From NCBI GenBank assembly GCA_041685075.1, contig JAWLGN010000051.1, positions 1 through 24,213 of the forward strand: a stretch of DNA of 24,213 bases, read 5' to 3'. This document shows positions 6,810 to 15,262 of this stretch, piece by piece. Source of the DNA: JAMCRM01 sp041685075 (lineage in GTDB: Bacteria; Acidobacteriota; Terriglobia; Bryobacterales; Bryobacteraceae). Position numbers and translations under genes: made by a program. Under the pieces are notes generated by a model that ran no database searches, had not been told where the DNA came from, and saw only the letters and a list, made by a program, of their open reading frames with translations. How positions within the stretch are numbered: the stretch's first letter is position 1; each line of letters opens with the position of its first letter.

Positions 6810-8117
6810 TTACCCCCGTGCCTCCGCCGCGCGGCTCCGCTTCGAGTAGTGGTCGATCACCTTCAGCAGCGCCGCGGCGATCTGCCGCATGTCGTCTTCG
6901 CTGTAGGTGGGGAAGGCGAAGCAGGTGAAGGTATGGTCCTCGTGCCAGAGGGCATTGGGCACCTCGACTTTGGAGTAGTCCACGCTCGCCGGGTCGGTGT
7001 ATTCGCGCGACTTGAAGGGGAAGCCGGAGCGCCCAAAGGCGTTGTGCTCCTGGAAGGCGCGCTCGGTGTGGCACTGCGGCCAGAAGACCTTCCAGCACGG
7101 CACGCCCTCGGCCCCCGCCGCATCCACGAACTGCTTGATGGTGCAGTTCATGTTCTCGATATCGAGCGAAAAGGCCATCACATAGAAGCCGTTCCGCCGC
7201 TCCTCGGTGTCGATGGGAGCATAGAGCACTTCCGGCCGGCTCTTGAGCGCGTCCATCACGATATGGGCGTTGCGCCGCCGCGCCGGCATGTTCCAGCTAT
7301 CCATGCGCTCCAGTTCGGCCAGCCCGATGGCCGACTGCATCTCGGTCATGCGGTAGTTCCACCCGACCATGTTGTGAATGTAGGGCAGCTTCTGCTCGAG
7401 TTCGAGCAGGTTGAGCCGCTCCCGCACGTCGTAGCCGTGGTCGCGGAAGCTGCGCGCCTTCCACGCCAGTTCTTCATCGTCGGTGGTGACCATGCCGCCC
7501 TCGCCGCCCGTGGTGAAGGTCTTGTTCTGGCAGAAACTGCAGGCGGCGATGTGCCCCAGGGTGCCGGTCTTTTTGCCCTTGTACGACCCGCCGAAGGCCT
7601 CGGCGTTGTCCTCGATCACGAACAGGTTGTGCTTGCGGGCGAAGGCCAGCACCTTGTCCATGTCGCAGACGTTACCGTACAGGTGCACCGGCATGATGGC
7701 GCGGGTCCGCGCATTGACCAGCTTTTCTGCGGATTCGATGCTGATCGAGTGGTCGTCGCGGTTGACATCGGCAAAGCGCGGAATCGCTCCGGCCTGCACC
7801 ACCGAGAAGCTCGAGGCGATGAAGGTGTAGCTGGGGACGATCACTTCGTCGCCCGGGCCGATGCCCAAGGCAGTCAGGGCGACGTGCAGGGCGGCCGTGC
7901 CCGTGGCCACGCTCACGGCATACTTGCTCCCCTGCCACTCGGCAAACCTGCGCTCGAACTCCATGCCCTTGCGGCCGGTCCAGTAGTTCACTTTTCCGGA
8001 ACGCAGGACTTCCTCGACGGCGCGGATCGCGTTCTCGTCGAACTGCGGCCAGCCGGCCAGCTTGTTGGTGACGGCCTTAGGGCCTCCGTTGATAGCCAGC
8101 GCTTCCACTGTGCTCAT
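6810..8117 (-). CDS. DegT/DnrJ/EryC1/StrS family PLP aminotransferase
   Basis: 435 aa, usual family length. The PLP lysine is Lys199 in CSFCQNKTFTTGGEGG, the signature of the group; Asp170 in VIEDNAEAFGG binds the pyridine nitrogen; the substrate loop TGRKGMEFE (48-56) and YTFIASSF (97-104) are typical. Members aminate a keto group on nucleotide-linked sugars or cyclitols, usually with glutamate or glutamine. Start choice: AAGGAGG directly abuts ATG 8117 with no spacer, whereas GTG 8108 (codon 4) has a 9-nt spacing, so GTG 8108 may be the real start. A good sigma70-like promoter lies just upstream. It is the first gene of a two-gene operon with the Gfo/Idh/MocA oxidoreductase. Confidence 0.93.
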   Translation of the reverse strand: MSTVEALAINGGPKAVTNKLAGWPQFDENAIRAVEEVLRSGKVNYWTGRKGMEFERRFAEWQGSKYAVSVATGTAALHVALTALGIGPGDEVIVPSYTFIASSFSVVQAGAIPRFADVNRDDHSISIESAEKLVNARTRAIMPVHLYGNVCDMDKVLAFARKHNLFVIEDNAEAFGGSYKGKKTGTLGHIAACSFCQNKTFTTGGEGGMVTTDDEELAWKARSFRDHGYDVRERLNLLELEQKLPYIHNMVGWNYRMTEMQSAIGLAELERMDSWNMPARRRNAHIVMDALKSRPEVLYAPIDTEERRNGFYVMAFSLDIENMNCTIKQFVDAAGAEGVPCWKVFWPQCHTERAFQEHNAFGRSGFPFKSREYTDPASVDYSKVEVPNALWHEDHTFTCFAFPTYSEDDMRQIAAALLKVIDHYSKRSRAAEARG

Positions 8118-8140
8118 CCTCCTTCGAAAAAGCAGGCCAA

Positions 8141-8169
8141 ATGATAGCACAGGAAAATACGAGTGGCAA
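8141..8169 (-). promoter_or_regulatory. Sigma70-type promoter of the DegT-oxidoreductase operon
   Basis: On the minus strand TTGCCA (8169-8164), a 17-base spacer and TATCAT (8146-8141) each match consensus at 5/6. Transcription would begin near 8134, giving a leader of about 17-26 nt that includes AAGGAGG. It is the best-matching promoter in the window. Confidence 0.65.
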
Positions 8170-8241
8170 AAAAATGCTTGCAGCGGGAAATTAAGGGATA
8201 CCGAGCGCTATGGGCGCCGGTCGGGGTTTGATAGTTTACCT

Positions 8242-8341
8242 TACAATCAATAAGCCCGCACCACGAACGCGGCGGGCTCCCAATGAGCCCACACTGCGGC
8301 CTCGGCGGGCTCCCGGGCAGCGCGGAGTGCCGCCGGGAGCC
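8242..8341 (+). other. Intergenic stretch: orphan TACAAT, 33-bp direct repeat and a GC-rich hairpin
   Basis: The region 8118-8356 between the two minus-strand genes has no convincing coding sequence. Besides the promoter of the DegT operon it holds TACAAT (8242-8247, plus strand), a 12-base direct repeat CGGCGGGCTCCC at 8270-8281 and 8303-8314 (33-bp period), and a hairpin with arms GGCTCCCGG (8308-8316) and CCGGGAGCC (8333-8341). The hairpin lies 16 nt past the stop of the aldo/keto reductase and may end its transcript, though no T-run follows. Confidence 0.35.
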
Positions 8342-8356
8342 ATGCCGAACCGCGGA

Positions 8357-9322
8357 TCAGCAGTCCATGTGGGCCGCGAAGTATTCGTTGAGAGCGGCGC
8401 GCGTGTCGGCCGGGATAGTGCCCGGGAGCCGGCGCATCTCTTCTCGTGAAAGCGGCTTGAAGTTCTTCGCCACGTTCACCGCGGTATCGATGTACTCGAG
8501 TTTCGGCAGCCCGCAGGAGGTCGCGGCGATGGGCAGGGTGAGGACGTAGCGCAGCATCATCTCCGGGGTGGCCTTCCCCTTCAGCCGGTCCTGCGCCCAC
8601 ACCTTCATACCCGTCAACCCCATCTTCTTCCTCAGGGCCACGGGCATGGCGATGGCTTCGAAACCCTTGGGCCCGGTGGCCGGATCCCCGACGCGCAGCG
8701 ACGGGCGCCCGCCGCCGATCTGGGCGATGTTCAGCGCCATCTGGGTGGAATCGAAGTCATGCCGCTCGAGCGCCATCTTCAACACCGCGGGGTCGGCATG
8801 GCAGGTGATCCCGATGAAGCGCGCCATCTTCTGCTCCTTGGCCTTCTGAACGGCCTTGAGCTGGCCGTTGGGCGCTTCGATGGCCGCCAGGTCGTCCTCG
8901 CCCTGCAGGCTGTGAACGTGGAGCAGGTCCACCTGGTCCAGCCCCAGGTACTTCAGCGAGCGCTCGATGGTGCGCATGGACTCGTCGTAGGTGCGCGGCG
9001 GTCCGACCTTGGTGGCCAGGAAGAAGTTCTTCCGGTGGGTCTTCAGGAACTCGCCAATCCACTGTTCGCTCTTGCCATTGCCGTAGCCGGCGGCGGTATC
9101 GACGTAGTTGACACCGGCCTTCAGCGCACGTTCGAGCGCCTCCGCGCCCTTCTCGGGATCTCCGTACTCCAGGAAGCGGCTGCCTCCGCCAAAGGCAATC
9201 ACCGAGACTTTCTCTCCGGTTCTACCGAGGGTGCGCATCGGCATCCCGGTTGCAGCGTCGATTTCGGTAGCCACGGCGGCGGCCGCGGCGGTAGCCAGAA
9301 AACTGCGGCGTGTAATGGACAT
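8357..9322 (-). CDS. Tat-exported aldo/keto reductase
   Basis: 321 aa from ATG 9322 (GGAG 8 nt upstream). Residues 1-20 (SITRRSFLATAAAAAVAT) form a Tat signal, so the enzyme is exported folded with bound NADP(H) or a similar cofactor. The AKR catalytic tetrad is visible: Asp75 and Tyr80 (YVDTAAGYGNGKSE), Lys105 (FLATKVG) and His137 (DLLHVHS). The barrel is of typical length. The family reduces carbonyls on sugars and related compounds; the substrate is unknown. It follows the S41-type gene on the same strand with a 33-bp gap, so it may be co-transcribed. Four Cys, including CGLP and the penultimate residue, are unremarkable. Confidence 0.92.
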   Translation of the reverse strand: MSITRRSFLATAAAAAVATEIDAATGMPMRTLGRTGEKVSVIAFGGGSRFLEYGDPEKGAEALERALKAGVNYVDTAAGYGNGKSEQWIGEFLKTHRKNFFLATKVGPPRTYDESMRTIERSLKYLGLDQVDLLHVHSLQGEDDLAAIEAPNGQLKAVQKAKEQKMARFIGITCHADPAVLKMALERHDFDSTQMALNIAQIGGGRPSLRVGDPATGPKGFEAIAMPVALRKKMGLTGMKVWAQDRLKGKATPEMMLRYVLTLPIAATSCGLPKLEYIDTAVNVAKNFKPLSREEMRRLPGTIPADTRAALNEYFAAHMDC

Positions 9323-9355
9323 GGGCAACACTCCGATTCTCCCGACCATGCTAAC

Positions 9356-11623
9356 TCAATGCGCGGCGGTTGGGGGATTTACGGGTGTAACGGCTGGCGC
9401 GGCGAGGAACTCCACGGCGCCTTCCAGCACCTCGTCGCGGCCCGCCCGGATGCCCGCGATCGTGGGATCCACCCGGACGTGCGGCAGCACCCCGATGCGC
9501 TGCAACTGGCGGCCGTCGGCGTGCCGCACCGAAAGGCCCGTGAAGCGGAACTCAACGTCGCCGGGCAACACCGTATTGGTGACGTCGCCGTTGGTGCCCG
9601 CCGTCGCCGAACCGATGAAGGCAGCGTTCGCGGCGGTATCGAAATACAAGCAGGTATGCTCCGCCAGGCTCATGGCGCGCGCGTCGATCAGCACCACCAC
9701 CTTGCCGCGATAGGGCGGCCCGCCGCCGATCCATCCCAGTTGATGATGGCGGCGGCGCACGGCCCGCGCGGGGTCCGGTCCGTGCCACTCCGTCATTTCC
9801 ACGATGGCCCTAGGGACCCGCCGCACGGTGAGCCGGGCGGCCACCTCGGCGTGCGCCTGGGTGGGGTAACCGCGCAGGTCGAGAATCAGGCCGGGAGCAG
9901 CCGACACCAGATCCAGAGCGTGGAAGGCTTCACCGTTTTCGAGCCGCGTCAGGTCGATGTAGCCGAAGCCTTGGGGCAACATGCGGAAAGCAGGACCGGT
10001 GCGCGGCCGCGGCTGCGGGTAGGGCAAGGTGCGCTCCAGCATCACCTCCACCTCGCGCCCGCCGGCCTTCAAGAGTCGCACGCGGGCCTGTGGCTCCCGC
10101 CCCACGAGCAGCCATTGGTGCGCGTGCAGCGCCGCCGCCTGCGGTGTGGCCGGCATGTGCAGCTCCAGCAGTTCGCGGATGCGCTCTGCCGGGGCCTTGC
10201 CGTCCACCGCCAGCACCACGTCCCCCACATCCACGCCCGCGGCGCCGCCCGCGTGGGTCACTACCGCCCGCCCTTCCACCGGCATCACCTCCACGGGCGG
10301 GACGCGGCCCAGTTCCTCCCACAGCCCCGCGACATTCACGTGCCCGTCGCACAGGTGCGTCCCGAGCCGCGCGATGGCGAACAGGTACTCGCGCCGGCTG
10401 GCGGCGGCTTCGAAGGCGGGGATGGCCTCCGGCAGCAGCGCATCCCAGGAGCGTTCCATCAGGTCGTGATAGGGGTAGAAGTAGCGCACCACGTTCCACA
10501 ACCGCGCCAGCGCCAGCAGGCGGTGCGGACGATCCGGCAGCGCGCCCGGGTAACGTTTTTCGGTGTGATCGAGATCCGCCGGGCGGGTGCGCGCTTTTCC
10601 GAAACCCACGCTGCCGTCCAGGTGGAGCAGCTCGCTGGTGCGCATCCTGACCCGCACTCCGTAGGGCAGCTCCATGACGTAGGGATCCTCGCCGCACTCG
10701 CCGTTGCGCCCCTCCTGCTCGATGACAGTGGCCATCCCGGCGTCTTCCAGTGCCGCCAGAATGTCGTAGACCCCGGTGGTGCGCTCCCCCACGTGGAAGA
10801 CCAGCGGGGCGGGGTCGGTCGCGTGGCCCTCCACGACACCGCCTTCGCTGACTTCCCAATCCCAGTAGTAGAAGCTGAAGCGTCGCGCGTTCTGCGGATA
10901 GTAGCCCTGCCGCACGATGCGCCGGATACCCGGCAGCCGCACCTCGCCCCGGATGAGCGAGGGCAACAGGCTGAGCAGCCGCGGCCGCAGGTTGCCTCCG
11001 GCACGCAGATCGATGGCGGCGCCGCGCCGCAGGATGCCGCCCCCGGAGTCTGCGGGCAGCTCACTGTCCGGCAGCACGCGGGTGGCCGGGTCGCCCAGAG
11101 CCGCGAGCATCCTCGCCACCGCCGCGGCATACGGCTGGCGTGCCGTTGCTCGCTCCGCCGCCGGGATGGCGGCCACCAGGGCGGCGTCCCAATCCACCTC
11201 TTTGTAAGCCAGCCAGGGGTGGAAGAACTTGATGGCGCCCCAGACCCGGAAGAGTCCTGCCAGGCGCGCGGCGCGGTCCGGCTTCTCCGGCGGAACCCGG
11301 CGCGCCGAGCCGGAGGCTTCGCCTTCGAACAGCAGGCGGTCCCCTTCCAGCCGCACCATCGCCTCCATCCGTCCCAGCCGCCCTTTCTGCGGCACCAGCA
11401 GCACCAGGGTGGCGCGCCCGTTCTCCACCCTGGAAGGTGCGATGGCGCGCGGCTCGCCGCTCAGCCAAATGGTGCCGCTCACGATGCCGTTCGTCTGCCG
11501 CAGCTCCAGTTCGACCACGCCGCTGTGCCCGCCGCTGCCGAGATCCGCCCGCCAGCGCCCGCTGAAATCCGCGGCCGGCACCAGGAGCGCCGCCCACAAC
11601 GCCAACACGGCACCACGCACCAT
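9356..11623 (-). CDS. Exported S41-type (tail-specific protease family) protein with a duplicated core
   Basis: 755 aa. A signal peptide (1-18) is followed by a beta domain (about 19-105) of the kind found before many acidobacterial hydrolases. Two similar modules follow. Copy 1 (about 120-350) has a helical part (LFRVWGAIKFFHPW) and a core-like segment (VFHVGERTTGVYD). Copy 2 (about 367-740) has the matching helical part (LARLWNVVRYFYPY), a PDZ-like region (about 450-530), and a recognisable S41 core: LILDLRG (579-585), the nucleophile region ARAMSLAEHT with Ser652, and GSATAGTNGD (671-680). In copy 1 the position matching Ser652 appears to be Thr283, so this copy is probably inactive. Copy 2 lacks an obvious general-base lysine in GSATAGTNGD, as in other S41 subgroups with an Ser/Glu arrangement. 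TACAAT stands 6 nt before the ATG. Confidence 0.87.
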   Translation of the reverse strand: MVRGAVLALWAALLVPAADFSGRWRADLGSGGHSGVVELELRQTNGIVSGTIWLSGEPRAIAPSRVENGRATLVLLVPQKGRLGRMEAMVRLEGDRLLFEGEASGSARRVPPEKPDRAARLAGLFRVWGAIKFFHPWLAYKEVDWDAALVAAIPAAERATARQPYAAAVARMLAALGDPATRVLPDSELPADSGGGILRRGAAIDLRAGGNLRPRLLSLLPSLIRGEVRLPGIRRIVRQGYYPQNARRFSFYYWDWEVSEGGVVEGHATDPAPLVFHVGERTTGVYDILAALEDAGMATVIEQEGRNGECGEDPYVMELPYGVRVRMRTSELLHLDGSVGFGKARTRPADLDHTEKRYPGALPDRPHRLLALARLWNVVRYFYPYHDLMERSWDALLPEAIPAFEAAASRREYLFAIARLGTHLCDGHVNVAGLWEELGRVPPVEVMPVEGRAVVTHAGGAAGVDVGDVVLAVDGKAPAERIRELLELHMPATPQAAALHAHQWLLVGREPQARVRLLKAGGREVEVMLERTLPYPQPRPRTGPAFRMLPQGFGYIDLTRLENGEAFHALDLVSAAPGLILDLRGYPTQAHAEVAARLTVRRVPRAIVEMTEWHGPDPARAVRRRHHQLGWIGGGPPYRGKVVVLIDARAMSLAEHTCLYFDTAANAAFIGSATAGTNGDVTNTVLPGDVEFRFTGLSVRHADGRQLQRIGVLPHVRVDPTIAGIRAGRDEVLEGAVEFLAAPAVTPVNPPTAAH

Positions 11624-11629
11624 GCGCCG

Positions 11630-11635
11630 ATTGTA
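11630..11635 (-). promoter_or_regulatory. Candidate -10 (TACAAT) 6 nt before the S41-type gene, leaderless geometry
   Basis: TACAAT on the minus strand is followed by six bases and ATG 11623. No Shine-Dalgarno or -35 is visible. The transcript would start at or next to the start codon. Confidence 0.5.
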
Positions 11636-11666
11636 GCGAACCGCGGCCCTTCGCCCCCGGTGGGAT

Positions 11667-11672
11667 TACAAT
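11667..11672 (+). promoter_or_regulatory. Candidate -10 (TACAAT) of the divergent oxidoreductase gene
   Basis: TACAAT lies 20 nt before GTG 11693, with GGAGG between them, so this transcript would carry a short leader with a ribosome site. It stands back to back with the TACAAT at 11630-11635 of the divergent S41-type gene. Confidence 0.45.
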
Positions 11673-11692
11673 GGCTGGCGGAGGCACTCATC

Positions 11693-12988
11693 GTGGACCC
11701 ACATCGATCGCAATCCAGTTCGCGCCGCGATTTCCTGAAAGCTTCGACCCTCGCGGTGCCCATGGCCTACGCCGCCGGAAGCGATACCCTCCGCATCGGC
11801 ATGATCGGATGCGGCGGCCGCAACACGGAGGCCGCGGGCCAGGCCATGACCGCCGACAAAGGAACCCGCCTGGTGGCCATGGCCGACGTGGTGATGGACC
11901 GCATTCGCGAACGCCGCGCCACGCTCCAGGCCAAGTTCCCCAGCCAGGTGGCGGTCGACGACGACCACTGCTTCGCCGGCCTCGACGGCTGGAAGCACGT
12001 CATCGAAAGCAGCGACGTGGTGCTGATCGCCAACGCCGCCAAGTTCCACCCCATGCAGATGATGGCCGCCATCCAGGCGGGAAAGCACGTCTTCGTCGAA
12101 AAGCCCCACGCCATCGACCCCGCCGGCATTCAGATGGTGCGCGCCGCCTGCGAGTTGGCCAAAAAAAAGGGCCTCTCGGTGCTCTCCGGCCTCCAGAGCC
12201 GCTACACCCCCATGTACCGGGAAGCCATCGCGCGCGTGCACGACGGCGCCATCGGCGAGATCGTCGAAATCGAAGAGCGCTACTACCGCGCCCCTTACGT
12301 GCTGCGCGACCGCATCCCCGGAATGAGCGAAGTGGAGCACCAGGCCGCCAACCAGTACCACTTCCACTGGCTCTGCGGCGACGACATTCCGCAGTCGCTG
12401 GTTCACAACCTCGACCGCGCCAACTGGGCCATGCGGGAAGTGCCGCCGGTGCGGTGCATCGGGATGGGCGGCCGCTCCACGCTGCGCGAGGAGAAGTACG
12501 GCAACGTCTTCGACCACCACTCCGTCACCTACGAGTACGCCAGCGGCGTGCGCATTCATGCCGCCTGCCGCACCATCCCCAACTGCTTCAACCAGACCTC
12601 CAGCCTGCTGGTAGGCACCAAGGGGCGCTGCTACACCATGCGGGGCCGCATCGAAGGCGAAAACCCGTGGCAGTACTCCGGGCCCAGGATGTACTCGGCG
12701 GTCCACACCAACCCCTACCAGATCGAGCACGACGAGTTCTTCAAGGCCATTCGCGAGGGCCGCACGCTCGAGAGCCCCTACATGGCGCAGAGCACCTTGA
12801 TCGGGATCATGGGGCAGCTCAGTTGCTACAGCGGGAAAGAGGTCACCTGGGAGCAGGTCACGGCGTCGGACTACTACTTCCCGCCGCGGCCCGAGGAAGT
12901 CACGCGCGACATGGCACCGCCCACGCGCCCGGGTCCCGACGGCGTCTATCCGGTCTGCTTCACCCCCGGGGTGAGCAAGCTGCTGTAG
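11693..12988 (+). CDS. Tat-exported Gfo/Idh/MocA family oxidoreductase
   Basis: 431 aa from GTG 11693, chosen because GGAGG lies 8 nt upstream and the Tat motif SRRDFLKAS (10-18) falls right after it. The nucleotide loop is GMIGCGG (36-42), EKP is at 136-138 (FVEKPHAIDP) with Lys137 catalytic, and the C-terminal domain has QYHFHWLCGDD and SLVHNLD (236-241), the His/Asp segment typical of Tat-exported members such as the GFO-like glycosidase-type oxidoreductases. These proteins act on sugars or glycosides in the periplasm; the substrate is unknown. Its stop codon abuts the stop of the convergent propeller gene with no base between, with a small 5-bp hairpin (12979-12983 with 12994-12998) around both stops. 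Confidence 0.92.
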   Translation: MDPHRSQSSSRRDFLKASTLAVPMAYAAGSDTLRIGMIGCGGRNTEAAGQAMTADKGTRLVAMADVVMDRIRERRATLQAKFPSQVAVDDDHCFAGLDGWKHVIESSDVVLIANAAKFHPMQMMAAIQAGKHVFVEKPHAIDPAGIQMVRAACELAKKKGLSVLSGLQSRYTPMYREAIARVHDGAIGEIVEIEERYYRAPYVLRDRIPGMSEVEHQAANQYHFHWLCGDDIPQSLVHNLDRANWAMREVPPVRCIGMGGRSTLREEKYGNVFDHHSVTYEYASGVRIHAACRTIPNCFNQTSSLLVGTKGRCYTMRGRIEGENPWQYSGPRMYSAVHTNPYQIEHDEFFKAIREGRTLESPYMAQSTLIGIMGQLSCYSGKEVTWEQVTASDYYFPPRPEEVTRDMAPPTRPGPDGVYPVCFTPGVSKLL

Positions 12989-15262
12989 TTACCGCAGCAC
13001 CACCTTGGCCAGCCCGGCGTTGCCGGCGCTGTCGATGGCCCGCACCACCACCAGGTGCTCGCCCGGCCGCAGGTTGCGCAGTTCCAGGAGGAAGCGCTCG
13101 CCCGGGGAGTCGATCACGCCGTCCGCCGGCGATACCGGCACCCACCCGGCGGCGTCCACGGAGTACTCCGCATGGCGCAGCGGCGAGGCGGCGTCCACGG
13201 CTTCGAATTCCAGCACCACTCCGGCCGCGGACTTCCGCGGCTCCGCGATCGTGACCACCGGGGGGGTATGGTCGATCAAAACCGGCGCGGTGGTCAACTC
13301 CCCGGTGCGCGCCGAATCGGGCGGGTTCGCCTGGTGGTCCGACGCAACCACCCGGAAGTGATACTTGCCGTCGGCCAGGGCATTGCCGTCGAAGACGAAG
13401 TTGCTCTCGTGGAGGTCGCCCTTCAGCAGCTTCCACTCCTGCTCTTCTTCGCCCCGGAAGTAGAGCGTGTAGACCAGCCGGTCCCCGTCTGTGTCCTCGG
13501 CCTGCCAGGTGATGTTGATCTGCGGGGTGACGGCGCGGGCAAGGATAGTGGTGGGGGTACCGGTGGAAGTGCCGGTGCTCATCTCCCCTGTGTCGGTGAC
13601 GGTGATGCTGTATGGCGTGGAGGCGGCCTGCGCCACGGGCGCCTTGGGCGCCTGGGAGCCGGCCGAGGCCTGGGTTACCACGTTGATGCTTCTCACCACC
13701 GGCGGCATGTTCTGCGGCAGGTAGGCCACCGTGACGTTGGTCAGCCTGGGACTCACCCCGCCCCTTCCGCCGCTGAACTCGGCGCGCCACTGGATGTAGC
13801 GCGCGTTGGGACTCGTGATGCGGGAGCCGTTCGGATCCGTCAGGGCTTCGGACCAGTCGCTCCAGCTCCGGTCCGGCCGCGCGGAGTTCCCCGAGCGCGT
13901 GTACAGCTTCAGCGCCGCCCCGGCGGTGGCCTGCCCGCGCCAGCTCAGGCTCCCCCAGCGCGCCGCACTGCCGGTATCGTAGACCGGCGATTCGTAAGTG
14001 CCGGTGGCCGCCATGGCGTCGCCCAGCCGGTAGATACGCCCCATGCCGGCCGTGGCCGCGAGCACCGTGCCTTCGGCCTCGAGCAGGCGCGTGGTCTCGC
14101 CCTCGTTGGTCTGGGCCAGCAGCGTGGTCTTGCGGTCCGGCGTGAGCGCGTAGACGCGCCCGCCCGCGTCGGTCGAGATCAGCAGCCGGTCGCGCAGTTC
14201 CAGCAGGTCGTAGGCGTTTTCCTCCTTGGAACTCCAGATGGTCTCGACGGTGTTGTCCGGGTTGATGCGGTAGACCGCGGATTTCTCCACCCCGGTGTAA
14301 TCCATGGTGGGGGTGAACTGCGTGGTCACCTGGGTGGTGACGGCGGTCTGCTGCTGGGCCTGCTGCTTGGCCGCGTCCGGCTGCAAGGGGCTGAGGTCCG
14401 GCCCGCCCTGCGCCTCCACCGTGATGCTCATGGGAGCTGCCGAAACCGCGCGGCCGGCGGCGGCCGCCTGGGCCGCCTGCGCGGCGCTCTGCGCGCGCTT
14501 CGCCACCGACCCGCCCAGCGCCGCGGCGTAGATGGCGCCATCCGAGCCGGTCACGATGGCGCGGATCTCCGGCAGGTTGGCGTCGTAGAGGGCGAAGGCC
14601 TTGTCGCGCCCGCTCACCCGGTAGATGATGCCGTTCGGCTCGGTGCCCGCCAGCAGCCGACCGTCTTTATCGAACGCCAGGCTGGTGACGTGCGTCTGGC
14701 CGGTCTCGTACCACAACTCGCCCTTGCCCGGCCCCGTCACCCTGTAGATTCTGCCGTCGTCGCCCGTGCCCACGTAGAGCGAGCCATCCGGCGCCACGGC
14801 CAGCGACCAGATGTAGCGCGACTGCGGGTTGAAGTACTCGCCCTCGGCGCCGCCCGCGATGCGGTACACGCGGCCCTCCGGCGAGGAGGCGGCATAGACG
14901 GCGCCGCGAGCGTCCACCGCCAGGGCGAAGACCTCCGGCTGCGGCGCCGTCCACACCACTGTGCTCTTGCCCGAGGCGTCGATGCGGAAGACCCGCCCGC
15001 GGTGCCCCGTGGCGGCGTACAGCGAGCCGTCCGGCGCGCGTACCACGCTCCACACCACGGGCTGGTCGGAGCTGAACACCGCGTCCAGCCGCGGCGCCAG
15101 CGCCAGGCGGCCGTCGCGGCTGAGCGAAACGCCCTCGAAGCGGCCCCGCACAAAATCCTGGTAGGTGTTCATCTCCCAGGCGGCCGTACCGGCGCCCCAG
15201 GCCGCCAGCGCCGCCCCCAGTATCAGGGCGCACGCGCGCGCCACGGTCTTTCGCGGTCTCAT
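12989..15262 (-). CDS. Secreted beta-propeller protein coupled to the S55-like gene
   Basis: 757 aa. A signal peptide (about 1-27) is followed by repeated strands with a regular pattern: DGSLYAATGHRGRVFRID, GAVYAASSPEGRVYRI, DGSLYVGTGDDGRIYRV, GRLLAGTEPNGIIYRV and later RDRLLISTDAGGRVYALT. This is a beta-propeller of the PQQ/NHL/SMP-30 style, at about 65-470. A Gln/Ala-rich insert (about 275-345) interrupts it. The remaining third looks like beta-sandwich modules (TWQAEDTDGDRLVYTLYFRG; VDAASPLRHAEYSVD), of the fibronectin-III kind. No catalytic residues are recognised, so a binding or sensing role is likely. Its ATG overlaps the TGA of the S55-like gene (ATGA), so the two are made together. 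An in-frame extension to 15460 runs inside that gene and is rejected. Confidence 0.85.
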   Translation of the reverse strand: MRPRKTVARACALILGAALAAWGAGTAAWEMNTYQDFVRGRFEGVSLSRDGRLALAPRLDAVFSSDQPVVWSVVRAPDGSLYAATGHRGRVFRIDASGKSTVVWTAPQPEVFALAVDARGAVYAASSPEGRVYRIAGGAEGEYFNPQSRYIWSLAVAPDGSLYVGTGDDGRIYRVTGPGKGELWYETGQTHVTSLAFDKDGRLLAGTEPNGIIYRVSGRDKAFALYDANLPEIRAIVTGSDGAIYAAALGGSVAKRAQSAAQAAQAAAAGRAVSAAPMSITVEAQGGPDLSPLQPDAAKQQAQQQTAVTTQVTTQFTPTMDYTGVEKSAVYRINPDNTVETIWSSKEENAYDLLELRDRLLISTDAGGRVYALTPDRKTTLLAQTNEGETTRLLEAEGTVLAATAGMGRIYRLGDAMAATGTYESPVYDTGSAARWGSLSWRGQATAGAALKLYTRSGNSARPDRSWSDWSEALTDPNGSRITSPNARYIQWRAEFSGGRGGVSPRLTNVTVAYLPQNMPPVVRSINVVTQASAGSQAPKAPVAQAASTPYSITVTDTGEMSTGTSTGTPTTILARAVTPQINITWQAEDTDGDRLVYTLYFRGEEEQEWKLLKGDLHESNFVFDGNALADGKYHFRVVASDHQANPPDSARTGELTTAPVLIDHTPPVVTIAEPRKSAAGVVLEFEAVDAASPLRHAEYSVDAAGWVPVSPADGVIDSPGERFLLELRNLRPGEHLVVVRAIDSAGNAGLAKVVLR

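Noticed and set aside
6189..8144. Plus-strand open frame of 651 codons opposite the dehydrogenase and aminotransferase genes
   Set aside because: It spans two well-defined minus-strand genes and has shadow-like composition.
8759..11692. Upstream 5' extension of the plus-strand oxidoreductase frame (open back to 8759)
   Set aside because: It is antisense to the aldo/keto reductase and S41-type genes; the real start is GTG 11693 with GGAGG and a Tat motif.
12979..12998. Terminator hairpin at the abutting stop codons
   Set aside because: Only 5 bp of stem with a 10-base loop and no T-run; noted in the gene entry but too weak to list.
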